Positions 50,001-61,900 of a DNA stretch of 64,000 nucleotides are shown one piece after another. Origin of the DNA: Camarhynchus parvulus. Its lineage: Eukaryota > Chordata > Aves > Passeriformes > Thraupidae. The position numbers and the translations under genes are program-made. Location: assembly GCF_901933205.1 (NCBI RefSeq), contig NC_044573.1, forward strand, positions 59,026,493 to 59,090,492, in the 5' to 3' direction. Positions within the stretch are counted from its first letter, which is position 1. Each line of letters starts with the position of its first letter. Below the pieces are notes generated by a model. It had not been told where the DNA came from, did no database searches, and saw nothing but the letters and a program-made list of their open reading frames with translations.

Positions 50001-51219
50001 GGCAGAAACTTTACTGATGGTACTTGGTGCATCCACTCACTGATCTATGAAAACAAATTAGTCAGATTTTTCTGTTTCCTTTTAGCTTATTTGCTGAAGT
50101 AGCTGTTGTTTCAGCCTACTGAGTGTATTTTCTTTAGCAGAGGACAGCAGATGGTTGATTTTTTTCCACTTGAAAGTTCAAGAAATGTAATAACGTGCAT
50201 TGTTTCATTGTTTTTGCTGTGTCCCACACATTCCTGGAAGGTCACGCAAGAGAGAAATAATTCAACAGAGCTAAGAACATAAAGGCCTCTCTTTTTCTTT
50301 TTTCCCATTCCACTTATTTTATATAGAAACTCCAGTAATTGTTTTGAAGGCAAAGACATATTTATGTGAAAGACCATTGCTGATGCAGCACTGAGCAGGG
50401 CAGTGGCAATTTCCTGCCTCTGAGGCTGGGCATGGTTTAACTCACAGAGCTCTAGGCTCAGTTGCTCAAATTTCCCTTGTGTCTTTAAGCCTGCCCTCAA
50501 AAAAAACCCCAAACCAACTCCAAAACCTTTGCAAGCATGTTTGGGTTAAAAAAGAATTGAACATGTTGAATTGGCTCTAGAGGCTAGGAAATACGCCTGG
50601 GTAGTGTAGTGGGCCAACAATTGGCTGTTGTGTGTTGTGAGACATCCATAACAATAACATTGTCTTGGGGCTTCCTTTGTTTATATTTTTTAAGACTTTT
50701 TGAAATACTAAACTGTGTTTGAAGTATTATGGTCTGCTTTTCTTGAGCTGCTCAAACTACCCTGAAATATTATTGGCATGAGAATAGGTAAATACACGAG
50801 GCATAAAGAATAATACAGAAACGCATGAATATTTTACAGTGTGCTTGTTAAAAGCACAACCATGTAGAAGTTGAAGACAGTACATGTCCAATAATTAGGC
50901 TTTTTCAGAGACAAATGCATGCTTTACTAATTCTTAGGACTTTGAACACTGAGCAGCCATTAACTGTTCCTTAACATTAAAGGCCAGTTGCAACTAAAAC
51001 TAGAATACTTGCTGAAGGCAATTACTTCAAGACTTCACAGGAGTTAGATGTTTTTTTCTTCAGGTGTATCTGATTGATGTAGACTCCCCGTTAGAGTGCC
51101 AATATACATATTTATTACCATCCTTTTAATGCATTTTCCCAGTGTAAAGGTTTTTTTTTTCCCTCCCATGGCAGTTTAAAGAAACATTGTATGCCAAAAA
51201 GGCCTTTTGTAAAATACAA

Positions 51220-51289
51220 AGCACTCCTGCAGGAGTGCTCGCTGGCAAGCACAAATTCTGCAGCTAGCCTATGCACAAATTTTGCAGCT
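51220..51289. repeat. 20-bp perfect palindrome next to a short tandem duplication
   Basis: 51220-51239 is AGCACTCCTGCAGGAGTGCT, a perfect palindrome centred on the CTGCAG core. Just after it, GCACAAATT.TGCAGCT occurs twice, at about 51249 and 51271. Confidence 0.9.
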
Positions 51290-52444
51290 GCCTTTCTTTT
51301 AGTAATGTCAGAATTTCTGAAAATGTGTATTCAAGGCTCTTTGTGGGCAGAGCAAAATAATTTTAAAAACCTTTTTCCCTTTTTCATTTAATTGCATGGT
51401 TGTGCTACCTTACTGCCAGGGGGTTTTATGTTGTTTTTTATTTTGCATAGGTAGGTTTTTTACGTTCCTGCAGCAGCTGTTCTGAAGGTCCAATCACAAC
51501 CTTTGCAAAACTACAGTTTAACAACTTGAAACAATCCACAGAAAACACAACCCACACTTCAGTGAAGATTTCACAGCCCTCTAAAATATACAAAGCATGA
51601 GGAAAATCACTAGGATTTGGCATTTTAGTGAGAATCTAGGAAGCAACTTTCCTCTCTCCATCTATAGTTAAACTGCTATCCACATAGCATTATAAATTTT
51701 ATTTAAGGAAGATTTGGGGTGGCTTCTGCATCCAGTGTTTCTGACAAACTGACAATATCAGGCAGAAGCAGCAGAGTTGAACTTTGGAAGCTGCTTTTAT
51801 GGTAAGAATTTCATAATAGATAAGAGCAGAGATCAGTAGTAGGTGTTGCACTAATAATCTCTGGAATGTTCTTGCTTCACCCCTATTCTGCTCCAAGTGT
51901 CAAGATTTCGTCTTCCTTTAGAAAACTGGTTTGTGATTTTTTGCTACGTGTAACTTCAGTATCATGTGGGAGAGAGCAGCAATGTCAAACTTTATTTAAG
52001 GATCATTGAAAACTGTATTTCAAGGTAAGTAATAGAACTCAGTTCTACTCCCTCGATTAGAGACTCAATGTCCCAAAACCAAACCATATAACCCCTGTTA
52101 AAATTCAATGCTGTTCAAGTGATATAGCAGGGACTTTAGTGCAACATATTTTCATCAATAATCCCAAATAAATTAAGTACCAACATTTTCCTTCCTGCAC
52201 TTGGTTCTACAGCTATAGCATGACAGCAGCCATATAGACCACATTTAATTTCTCAGTGAAACTTCATGGGAAATATTATGATCAGAAAGGTTTTGTAAAA
52301 GCTCTTGGGTGTGAACAAAGCATAATGTTTTGAAGCAAGTTAATATGCTAATGAAGTGCATGCCCACAAGTGCATTGTATTTAGACTTGTAAAGGAATAC
52401 AAGTTTAGAGATCTACCTCACCAGAAGTATTTAGTGAGCATTTC

Positions 52445-52510
52445 AGAGAGCTGGACTCGATGATCCTTATGCTTCCCTTCCAACCTGAGATATTTTGTGA
52501 TCCTGTGTTC
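52445..52510 (+). mobile_element. CR1 LINE 3'-end fragment, plus strand
   Basis: AGAGAGCTGGACTCGATGAT, then CCCTTCCAACCTGAGATATT and GTGATCCTGTG: the forward version of a CR1 3' end. It lies about 0.23 kb past the probable LAMA2 poly(A) site. Confidence 0.8.
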
Positions 52511-52734
52511 CATAGAAAAGGAACAACCTGCATACTATATGGTCTCACTCATCTCAAGAAAGATGGAACATTTCCATTTCAAGCTATAAGGAAAGAGATA
52601 GATAAAAATTACTGTGTTACTCTCTTAATGAAGGAGATGGGGGGAAGGGAATAGTTCATACATTCCTGGGAGATACATTGGAAGAGCCACTGGAATATAT
52701 CACAAACACTACTCAAATACTTGCACAAAGACAT

Positions 52735-52740
52735 TTTATT
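52735..52740 (-). terminator. LAMA2: Candidate LAMA2 poly(A) signal
   Basis: AATAAA on the minus strand, about 82 bases after the LAMA2 stop. A GT-rich stretch (TAGTGTTTGTG, about 52713-52703) follows at the usual distance. This would make a short 3' UTR of about 110 bases; a distal signal cannot be excluded. Confidence 0.5.
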
Positions 52741-52821
52741 ATTAATGCAAAGTAGATACAGATTTTTTTTTTTGCAATCTGAGGTGCTTATATAAACAGA
52801 CCCATACTGGCTGAGTGACCA

Positions 52822-52979
52822 TCAGTCTGCAGGGCATGACAGTGGCTGGACACCCTTCAGCTCCAAAGCTTTGTTAAAGTTAATCTCTTGAGGTTTTGCA
52901 GTACCCTTGGTGAGCTTTAGAAATCGAATACATCCTTTAAAACGGATATTAGTCGTCAGCCCAAACTGGGTCACACCAT
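52822..52979 (-). CDS. LAMA2: LAMA2 last coding exon with stop
   Basis: Completes D323 and runs through VTQFGLTTNIRFKGCIRF, KLTKGTAKPQEINFNKALEL and KGVQPLSCPAD to TGA (52824-52822). C339 and C371 form the conserved LG5 disulphide. Acceptor CCTTCAG on the minus strand. Confidence 0.96.
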
Positions 52980-55900
52980 CTGAAGGAAGGAAAAAAATTA
53001 GAAAGCAATTATGTTGGCTTGAGTTGATACCTAATTTTGTTCTTTGAGTGTCCTGCATGAGAAGAGATGCCCCCAGCAATATATGAATGTTTTATTTCCT
53101 GTATATATTCATTATTAAACAATTACAAACATTATGAGCAAATGTTAGATAGCAATCCAGACTTCTCTTCTTTTTCTATCCTACTATGAAAGTGGCAGAA
53201 TCTGAACACATATAAACTGCCATTGTAATCCATGTATGCAGCTTGCTACCTACAAAGGGTGTACAATACACATGTGAAGCTCTACAGATATTCAACTTCT
53301 CAAGCTGCTTATCTGCAGAATAATAGAGGGGAAAAATATGCCAAAATGGATGCAATTCTCAGTCCTAACATCACAAAGAAGCCAGTTCCTCAGGATGAAT
53401 TTCAGATGTCATTTACAGACTGGTTTTGATAGCTTTCAAGTATTCTTTTTTTCCCTTGCTGATAGTAAAACCAGGAGCTGGACTGTATCTCTTTCACTAA
53501 TGAAGGAGGGATGGAAGTGAGGGTGGTTTGATTGGGAAGCTGGAAATATTTCTCTCAACTGCTTGAAATTCGTGGCTCAACTTGTTTCTCAGTGTTCTTC
53601 CAAGTGAGTTGCAGAAGTAACTTTACACTTGTAGAGACTGTCTGGCCACAGCATTATTCTGTTTCACAGAGGATAAGATGGCTGAATCCATCTGTCTGTC
53701 CTTGCACGGGGAAGAGTGATACCAGCAGATGAATGCTAGCTTTTATGGGTACCCAGGAATCTCTATTCTTGTCTATGGTGGTGAAAATTTTCACTACACA
53801 GAAAATTCTTCATCAGTTAATTTTAACTGATTTACAACTGTTTTGCTCTATTTATGCAGCTTCAAGGGGACTGGATAATACAAATACTAATTTTACAAAA
53901 TCCCATGGTACTGTGCTTTAACTCAGAGGTGTCTTGCCATTGACCTCAGTATGCACTAGAGCAGACACATACTGCAAACATACTTTGCTTTTTTGTTTTG
54001 GTTTGCAAGCTAGAGGGAATATTTATTACAAATGCAACAAAATTGGTACTTTGCAAACATATTAACTGTAATTTCAGAAAGTAAACTGCTGTTAGAGAAT
54101 TTATTGACTGTCTATGAAGAGATGAATACTAGCATTCATTATCAGCTTAGTGGAAGATGAAGCCAGCTACAGACTTCAGCCCAGTTCTCGATACTGTTCA
54201 ATTACCTCTGCATAAAACAAGTTCTCTTGAGGGCTTCCAGAATACTGATTAGCAAACGTAGATTATGGGTTTTTTTCCTTTAAAACCCAGCAGACCACAA
54301 GCAAAGGCATTAATTAGAAAGAGATGGTCTTCTTACCTCTCTGTGCATGCTGTTGTTCTTACTCAGTTCCTCAGGTCTTGCAGGCTGATTTACACATACA
54401 CTATCCTGTCCCCTCAAGGGCACATACACATTCTTTGGTTAAAATTTGCTGTTTCTAAGTTAAATTTAAATATGCCAAATGCTGTTACTACTGCAACATA
54501 ACTATAATGCTATTGCTAAACAGAAAGTTTTTAGAGGGAGGCTGTGTGTCTGTGAGCAGCAGAAGGCAGAAAATCTGCCTGATCCTCTGTGACAGTGCCT
54601 ACATTTAAAATGGGGCAGGGGTATCTGCGATAGTTTCTTGTTGCAGAACTTCTTGTTCTGAAACGCAGCTGAATGCAGAAATGAGCATCCATGCCAACTG
54701 ATACAAACTCAACCTGTCTTATCAATCATCTTTGGCATACTAGTCCTACTTACATTTAAGCCATTACCAAAGCAGCATTATTGGAGCCTAAGTAAAGCAC
54801 AATGTGTGTTGCATGCTCACCAGGATAGCCCCCGACAAAGAGAGGGTCGTTTGTGTCTGCCGAGGTCGAGGCCCTGTTTGGGCTGTCAGTCTCCACCTGT
54901 CTGCCATCCACAGTCAGCTCCAAGCGGTGTTTGATCTTGTTTGCAAGGACCTTGTGCCACTGCCCATCACACAAACTGCCTGGTGCATCAGGCTCATAGA
55001 CAGCAGAGAATCGGCCTGCCCCATTGTCAACATGAAACATCACCTGAAAAGCATAGCATGGGCATCAGCAAGTTTTCAAAGCAGTTCAGTTGTTTCTGTT
55101 AGTTTGGTTTTTTTGAAGTCAACATGGTTTGACTGTACACAATAAAGACTATGTGGATTGCTGTCCCTCTGGGGTCTGAGTTCTATCACTGAGTAAACAC
55201 AAGTGGAAATATGCAAAATTGCTGTCTAAGTTGTCATTTTCTCTTTTTTTTGGGTCTTAGTTTTAGGGTGTTTTACAACCCTCTAAAATCTTTATAGCGA
55301 CAGAATAAGGACTGCTTTTCCAGATTGTGAATCAAAAGATACCCAAGAGAAACCAGTATTATTAATGACAAAGCCTTTCCTCAAAACTTCTTATGCAGTC
55401 ACTAATTTAAGACCTGATTGTAGTTTTAGGAGACTCAAGTATTACATAATCTTTTAAACTATCTTTTAACGTGTAAAATACTCTAGATGTATGGAAAGGT
55501 ACAAGTGTGGCTCTCCTTTGAGAGCCCTGTTATTGTTTGAGACATCTTGAGATTGGGATAGTGACCTTGCATTTAAATGACACTGCTACCTAAGCATTGT
55601 TTGAAGAAACAAAATGGCTTTGCTACTCACTTTTCCACCTACTAATTCGATGCCAAGCCCATCCATTTTCTGGCTGCTGACTCCTAGGAGAACACCGTTC
55701 ATTCGTGTTGTACGGAACTCAAATTCCACGAGCAGATCTGTTCCCACTCTGTATGCACCAACTTGGAGAGAAAAGGGGAAGCACAATAAAAGGGGAAGCA
55801 CAATAAACATAAGCATCTAATACATTATTCCTAATAATCATCACACAAATTGTGCTGAGTGTAAGGCAAAGTAACTAACTTGGCATTGTTAATGCACTCC

Positions 55901-58900
55901 ATTTCACGTGAAACCATGTAAATAACTTTTATGGAATTGTGCTTAGTGCAAGACCTTGCTAGGAAGTCACATCGTCTTTCCTCGGGCAGGATAACTAAAA
56001 ATGATCAGCAAGAGTTTCAAGTACTGGTCTCACTTTGCCTCCAGCCAACAGGAGTTAGACAGCACTGGGAGTTATTGAAAGCAGAACTTCCTCTTTCTCT
56101 GTTCTTTGACTATCACCAGAATTGTTGTTCATTACCTGTTTTGGCAAAGCCTGTTCCATCGAAGTACGTTCCCTTCTGTGCAGTGACAAAGCATTTTCCA
56201 ACGTTGAAGCTAGAAGTTGGATTATTCAGGTCAACAGGTGATTCTGTCATTTTAAAATTCCTGATGCAGCCATCAATGCTATGGAGGACCTGCAGTCAAT
56301 ATTTCAAACAAAATGTAAAACTATGAGAAGCAAGCCTAAAGCATGCAATCAATGAGCGCATTTTCTCTGCTTCTCTGCTGGATTTATGGAGCTGAATAAA
56401 ACTTGAATTTTACATGGCTAATCCTTAATATCTGATTGTAATTGGAATCTATTCTTAATCATACTGAAGATGAATTACATTACTTTTCAGGGATGTGATC
56501 TGAGTCACATCTATTTGGCTTACTGAAAAGGACATAAAATAATACACCACATAATGAAACATAGCAAATTACATCAGCAATGCAGGAATTTAATGGACTA
56601 TACTTTGCCTTTTTAATTGACTAGGTAACATCACTACTAAAATGAACAAAGCCCCTATGTGAAGGTTGTTGACTGCACATAGTCTGATGACTGCAGTGAT
56701 GAGGGCCACTCAGCTGGCCAGAGAGGCTGGAGGAGGCAGGGAATGTGCTTGTGTCCATGGAGGCTCCTGTACAGGGCAGCAAACTGCAGCTCCAGTTTGG
56801 CTCCTGTGCTGGGCACACTTAGAACAGTGGTTTGATTACCCATGAATCTGCCTGGGGCAGGGATTTTTCTGGGTGTGAGCAGGGCATCCCAGTGGGACCT
56901 CTGAAAGCCACTGGCATCTCCTCCAGAACTTGCCCTCCCTTCTTCTCTCCAAGGTCAGCATAAGCTGCATTTTGGTTCTCAGATTCAGACAGAGGCTTTG
57001 ATCTTTGACTTAGAGTTAGGAAAATCTATCCTTGATGCCAGAGAGACAGAGGAAAATGATACATCATGTACTTGGAGGAAGAAAAGGAAGATATATTCAT
57101 AAACAGGGCAGTAGAAAGAAGGAAAATATCAGCATGTAAAATTTAGCCTAGAAATACATACAAATACAAAAAGGACAAAGGCACACCTGCAGAGAGAAGT
57201 CTTGACTCTGCCCACTACCCCCTCTAACAACATTCTGACTTGTAATTGGAAATAATTTCCAATAATTAATTTTCTTGTAAATCAAAGCTGTATGTACTAT
57301 GAAATTATACAGCTTATTACAGCTAAATACACCTGTACAATATTTTCATGAGAACTTCAGCAATACCAGTGAATAAGTTCAGTTCTGAGCTGAACAATGC
57401 TTTCTGTCAGATTTTTCATAAGTAGTCCTTTTTGTAATTTCTAAGTAAGTCATCTTCAGATCAAAAAATCTTGTTATCAAAAAAGAGAAATGCCAGAAAA
57501 CAAAACCAACATTCACTGCAAGAATAAGTCACAGAAATGCAAGATTTGTAGGTAATTCAATAACATTCTCTAACTTTACAATTTTCTATTCCCTATGGAA
57601 AAGCAAATCTGCTTATACTTTAGCATGGGAACAGTAATGGGACTTCTTTTGCTGAAAGCAGAGTTTTGAGTGGTCAAAATGTGACATCTGCTGAAGCTCA
57701 ACAGGTGGGTATCAGTCTTCTACCCTGAAAAGGAAGCCAACCCACCACGGTTACATAATAGATTACTGTCTAAAAGGACTAATGTGTGTACAGAAGAAAC
57801 CCCTGACTAAGGTAACACATCCTTTCAACTTGGTTTGCTTCAGAGCCTCTACAACCCAACAGTCTTATACACTGCAGTGTATTTTACTGAGCATGACTGG
57901 AAGGCAAGCATAGTTTTTTAAACATTTGAAGTCACAGCTTCATTTAAATCCCAAAGCACTGGGATTTAAATGAAGCTGTGACTTCAAATAAAATAAGACT
58001 GTCAGGACCTAACATGACTGTTTTTGCCAGACTGAACCATTTATCTGCATGGGTTCCCTCCATTACCTCTGGCAAATAGCATCAGGTAAGGACACAGTGT
58101 GATCTTTCTCCTTAGATTAGTATGTGTAAATTGCAGATATATTTCAAAGAGCATAAATTGATACTACTAGGAATTATACGCTGCGGGTAAAGAATTGCTT
58201 TTGGTTTTCAGTGCCTCAGATCTGGATTGGTAAATCCTAATGATTTAGATTTGCCTCAATTTGGGCTCTCTGCACAATCAATTATTTACTAAAAAACATG
58301 ATCTTACAGGTCAGTTTTCTTTATGGAATACAACTCTAATATGTAGAGTAGTTACTCATCCCCTTCATTCCCTATGCATGAGTCAATACGTGGACTTAAG
58401 AAGGATCTATGAATTCCTTTTCTGTATTTATTTTGTCCACTGAAAGAAGGGAACTCTTGCCTGTCCATAATGGCATTGGACATTGGAAAATGGTATTTTC
58501 CATTCCCTAAACATCTTGGTATAATGGTATTTACTCATGTGCAGCTTCTTTGGGAGACTGTTTTGTTTCCTTTCCAGTTTTGTGCTTTGCCTGCTCTTCA
58601 TGGATTCTCTGTACCTACCCAGGATGAACCCAGACATAGTTCCTACTGACATTCCATTTTTCATGTGTCTGAATTGTGCCATGCTAGATGCCGAATTTGT
58701 TCTTTACAGTAATTAAATTCATTCAGATTCTGGCTTCTGCTTTGAAAGAACCATCTTCACAGAGATGGAAGATGGTTCTGATACTGGTGTATCTTGGGAG
58801 GTTGGAAGGGCATCAGTGAGATGACTGGCATGGAGTCATGCAGACAGATGCAGTAAATGGTCTGGGTGACAGAATACAGCGTTCCTAGTTCACTCTAAAA

Positions 58901-61900
58901 AATTTAGGACAAAATTATATTTATTTTTCTGGGCTGTCTGTCATCTTCCATGTTAGCATGGAAGCTGGGCATTTGAACCAAAACAGTGATAAATTCATAT
59001 AGGCATATTTAATTTGTAAACAGAAAGAGGACAACAGAATTTGCATGGCCTTCCTTCAAAACACACTCTCTCCTCTTTTATTAATAGCAACACAAAACTG
59101 ATTATTAGAGTAAGCAGCAGTATACTGGGTACTTTGTCCAGGGTAATTTTGGCTTCTGCTGTTCCTTGTAGGAGATCCTTTCACTCAGCAGTTTATCAGC
59201 ATTTGCTGCTAGATTAATTACAGACAAGAGAAAGGGTACGTGGTACTCAGGAACCTACACTCTAGCTGGTATATGTGCAGTGATCCAAATGGATACAAGA
59301 GTATGGAACTTTCTGCTTTTCCAAAACAGTAAATAACTCTGCTATTTCAATTTTTTTTTTTTTTGCATTAATTGGATTCTGAGTCAGATCATTCCACTGA
59401 CAGAATGTTGTTCACCTCCACTAAGGTCCATTTTATCCATATCCTTGAGCAGTCTGAAGGAAAAGCAAGACAAAACAAATGTGGGAAGACATTTGCACCA
59501 ATCAGGACATACTTAAAGCATGTGAGATAACTTAGACAAATTTGCTTACCGGACCAATTCTCCTGGTTGTGTAGTTAATGGGCAATCCTCCCACATACAG
59601 CATTCCTACAACATCCAGGATATCAGCCTTCTTGGGGCTCACAGTCCCGTTAGAAACACCATCTACTATGAGATTTCCTTCTTGCTTCACTCGACTTACT
59701 TTTATCTAGAAAGACACAAAAATGCGATACAATTACAGATCATTTCCCGACAACCAAGCCCTTTCAGATTGTAACTAGTGTTACAGTCCAAGACATATAA
59801 CAATACACAAGAAAGCAGTAGGAGTGGTTAAGAAGTATCACAGCAGCAGCTATGGATAATATTTATAGAACAAAGCTCCTGAGCAAGGTTTTGTACCAAC
59901 AACTGACTGAGTTTTATTTTCATCTAGGTCACGAGGCATCATGAAAATTATTTACTAGAATTACTGAAAAGACTTGAGATGCCTTTAAAATGCTTCATTG
60001 TTATGTTATAATAGGCATGGCACAGTATTTTTTTTTCCTGGAATCAGACTGCAATTTTAAGTACTGAGAAGAGATAAGTACTTCAGAATGAATGTTGAAT
60101 GTCATGGCACCGGTTGCAAATCTTAATAGCAGTACATGTTTGCAGGAAATATTGAGTTTATGATTCCAGTAGCTTGGACATGCTTCAGATCATAGTTCAT
60201 GCTAGAGTAAATACAACAACAACTATGTTCTGTTGGTATTAGGGCTTCTATTCAGACAAATAGACTCTGAATTGCATGTAGAGACTGCAGTTGCTGAAGA
60301 GCTGAGGAAATTCTAGGCCAGTGTCTTTCTAAAAGTTTATATTGAAATCCCTACAACTCAGCATAGTAATGGTTCTGCATAAAAATGAATACATGCAAAA
60401 TGCATCATGCATGTTAGCAGATTCCTAAACAGTTTAGTAGCTGGCTCACCAGAATAGCAAAGAGCGACAAACAGCACTTTTTGGCTTTTCTTTAACATGG
60501 CTGCTTCTGCTCCAGTGTGGCAGTGTATCTGTCATGCAGTGGGAATGACTGAACACTGACGAGGACGGCCTGAAGGTGAAGACCTGAACTTGGTGTTTAC
60601 AGGCAACTGTAAATTTGAGATGGATAACTACACCTTGGGCAGAAGGAGGATTAGGTGGGTGAGACAGGAATTACTGGGAACAGACATTCCCTCAGAGGAC
60701 CTCAGCAGAGAGTAGGGTAGCAGCAGCACCAAGTGGCTTCTGTAGGACTGATGGAAATGTTTTTAACCCAAATCATTCCAAATGGAGAAAAGATTGTCAC
60801 TAAAGGATTATTTCAAGGAGAAGCCCCTGCTTTATCAGAAGCAAAGACTGTGGCCTTTTCCTAAAAGCATTGCCTTCCCTCCTTCTCAAAAATTTTTTTT
60901 TTTTGCTTTTTGGGAACTGTGACTTTGATTCCATTCTCTGCTACAGAAACAGGATCTACAAAAAGGGGCCCTCTCTTGTGCAGTGTGAGGCTGTATGTCC
61001 AAAGAGCACAATCTTCCATTAAAAATATATGCTCCACTTAGTTCTCTTAGAATAAAGAGAAAATGGCTAAAGAAGCAAAAGCATCTCTTCTGTATCTACA
61101 GAGGGAGTAGCAGAATGGGGCCTTGGTTTGCTGCCAGTGCTTCCAGGCATTATATGAAAGAGATGAATGATTACTACAACTTAATTTTTTCCCTTTATGA
61201 AATATCTTGGTTTAGGAGGAGTTGCTATTATCAAAAAGTTCATGACTAAAACCATCGTGAAAATAAAATTCCTGGAGAACAGAGTGGAAATGAGGTAATT
61301 AAAGTGTAAGAGTAAAGGCAATTAGATTTTTTTCTCATTTGGGGATGAGATGTGGATGCTGAATTTCTAAGTATCTGTACAAAATTCAATGTAACCTATA
61401 GCATATAAATTCAACCCACAGTTACACATATACTTTGCTTCTCTGTCTTGAATGGTGCCTTCCAGCATGTCACCTAATGAATATACTGTGTGTCTGTTGT
61501 CCTTGGCCCAGTAAATATTACATTTCATAGCTGTGATATCATTCCCTCTCTTAGCATCCAAGTGCCACAGGCATTGCATATAATGCTCCCTCATAAAGTC
61601 ACAGAAGATGCTGCCAAATAAATTCATGAATATCATATTTATTCCCTACTGAATTAATAATCCAGGGAAGGTTTACTTACATGTTACTTTTTTTTTCTTT
61701 GTTCTCAGCAATCTGCCTTAACAATGACATTATTAATGTAGAAAAAAATGGTTTTAATGATGTATTCCATCATCATGAGCTGATACTCACATGAGCCCTA
61801 TTACGCAAGAAGGAACATTTTCTGTAGTTCCTTACTACATGGCACATATTTTAAATATGTTCAGAAATATGTGTTTCCTGAAGGATAAATTTCTCTGTAC

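Larger units (their letters stand above)
41700..52440. other. Intergenic spacer, distal 10.7 kb next to LAMA2
   Basis: No gene recognised. Contains two perfect 13-bp tandem copies of CTCTTTATTATTG (43018-43043), a 15-bp triple repeat (44197-44241), a T-rich tract (46981-47057) and a 20-bp palindrome with a neighbouring tandem copy (51220-51289). Open frames of up to 133 codons (50111-50512 minus) have no recognisable domain. Confidence 0.65.
56290..59549 (-). other. LAMA2: LAMA2 intron with hairpin
   Basis: 3.26 kb intron. It holds a perfect 30-bp-arm inverted repeat (57924-57989), a smaller 12-bp-arm inverted repeat (58747-58779) and a 14-T tract (59351-59364). No repeat family or extra exon recognised. 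Confidence 0.75.
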
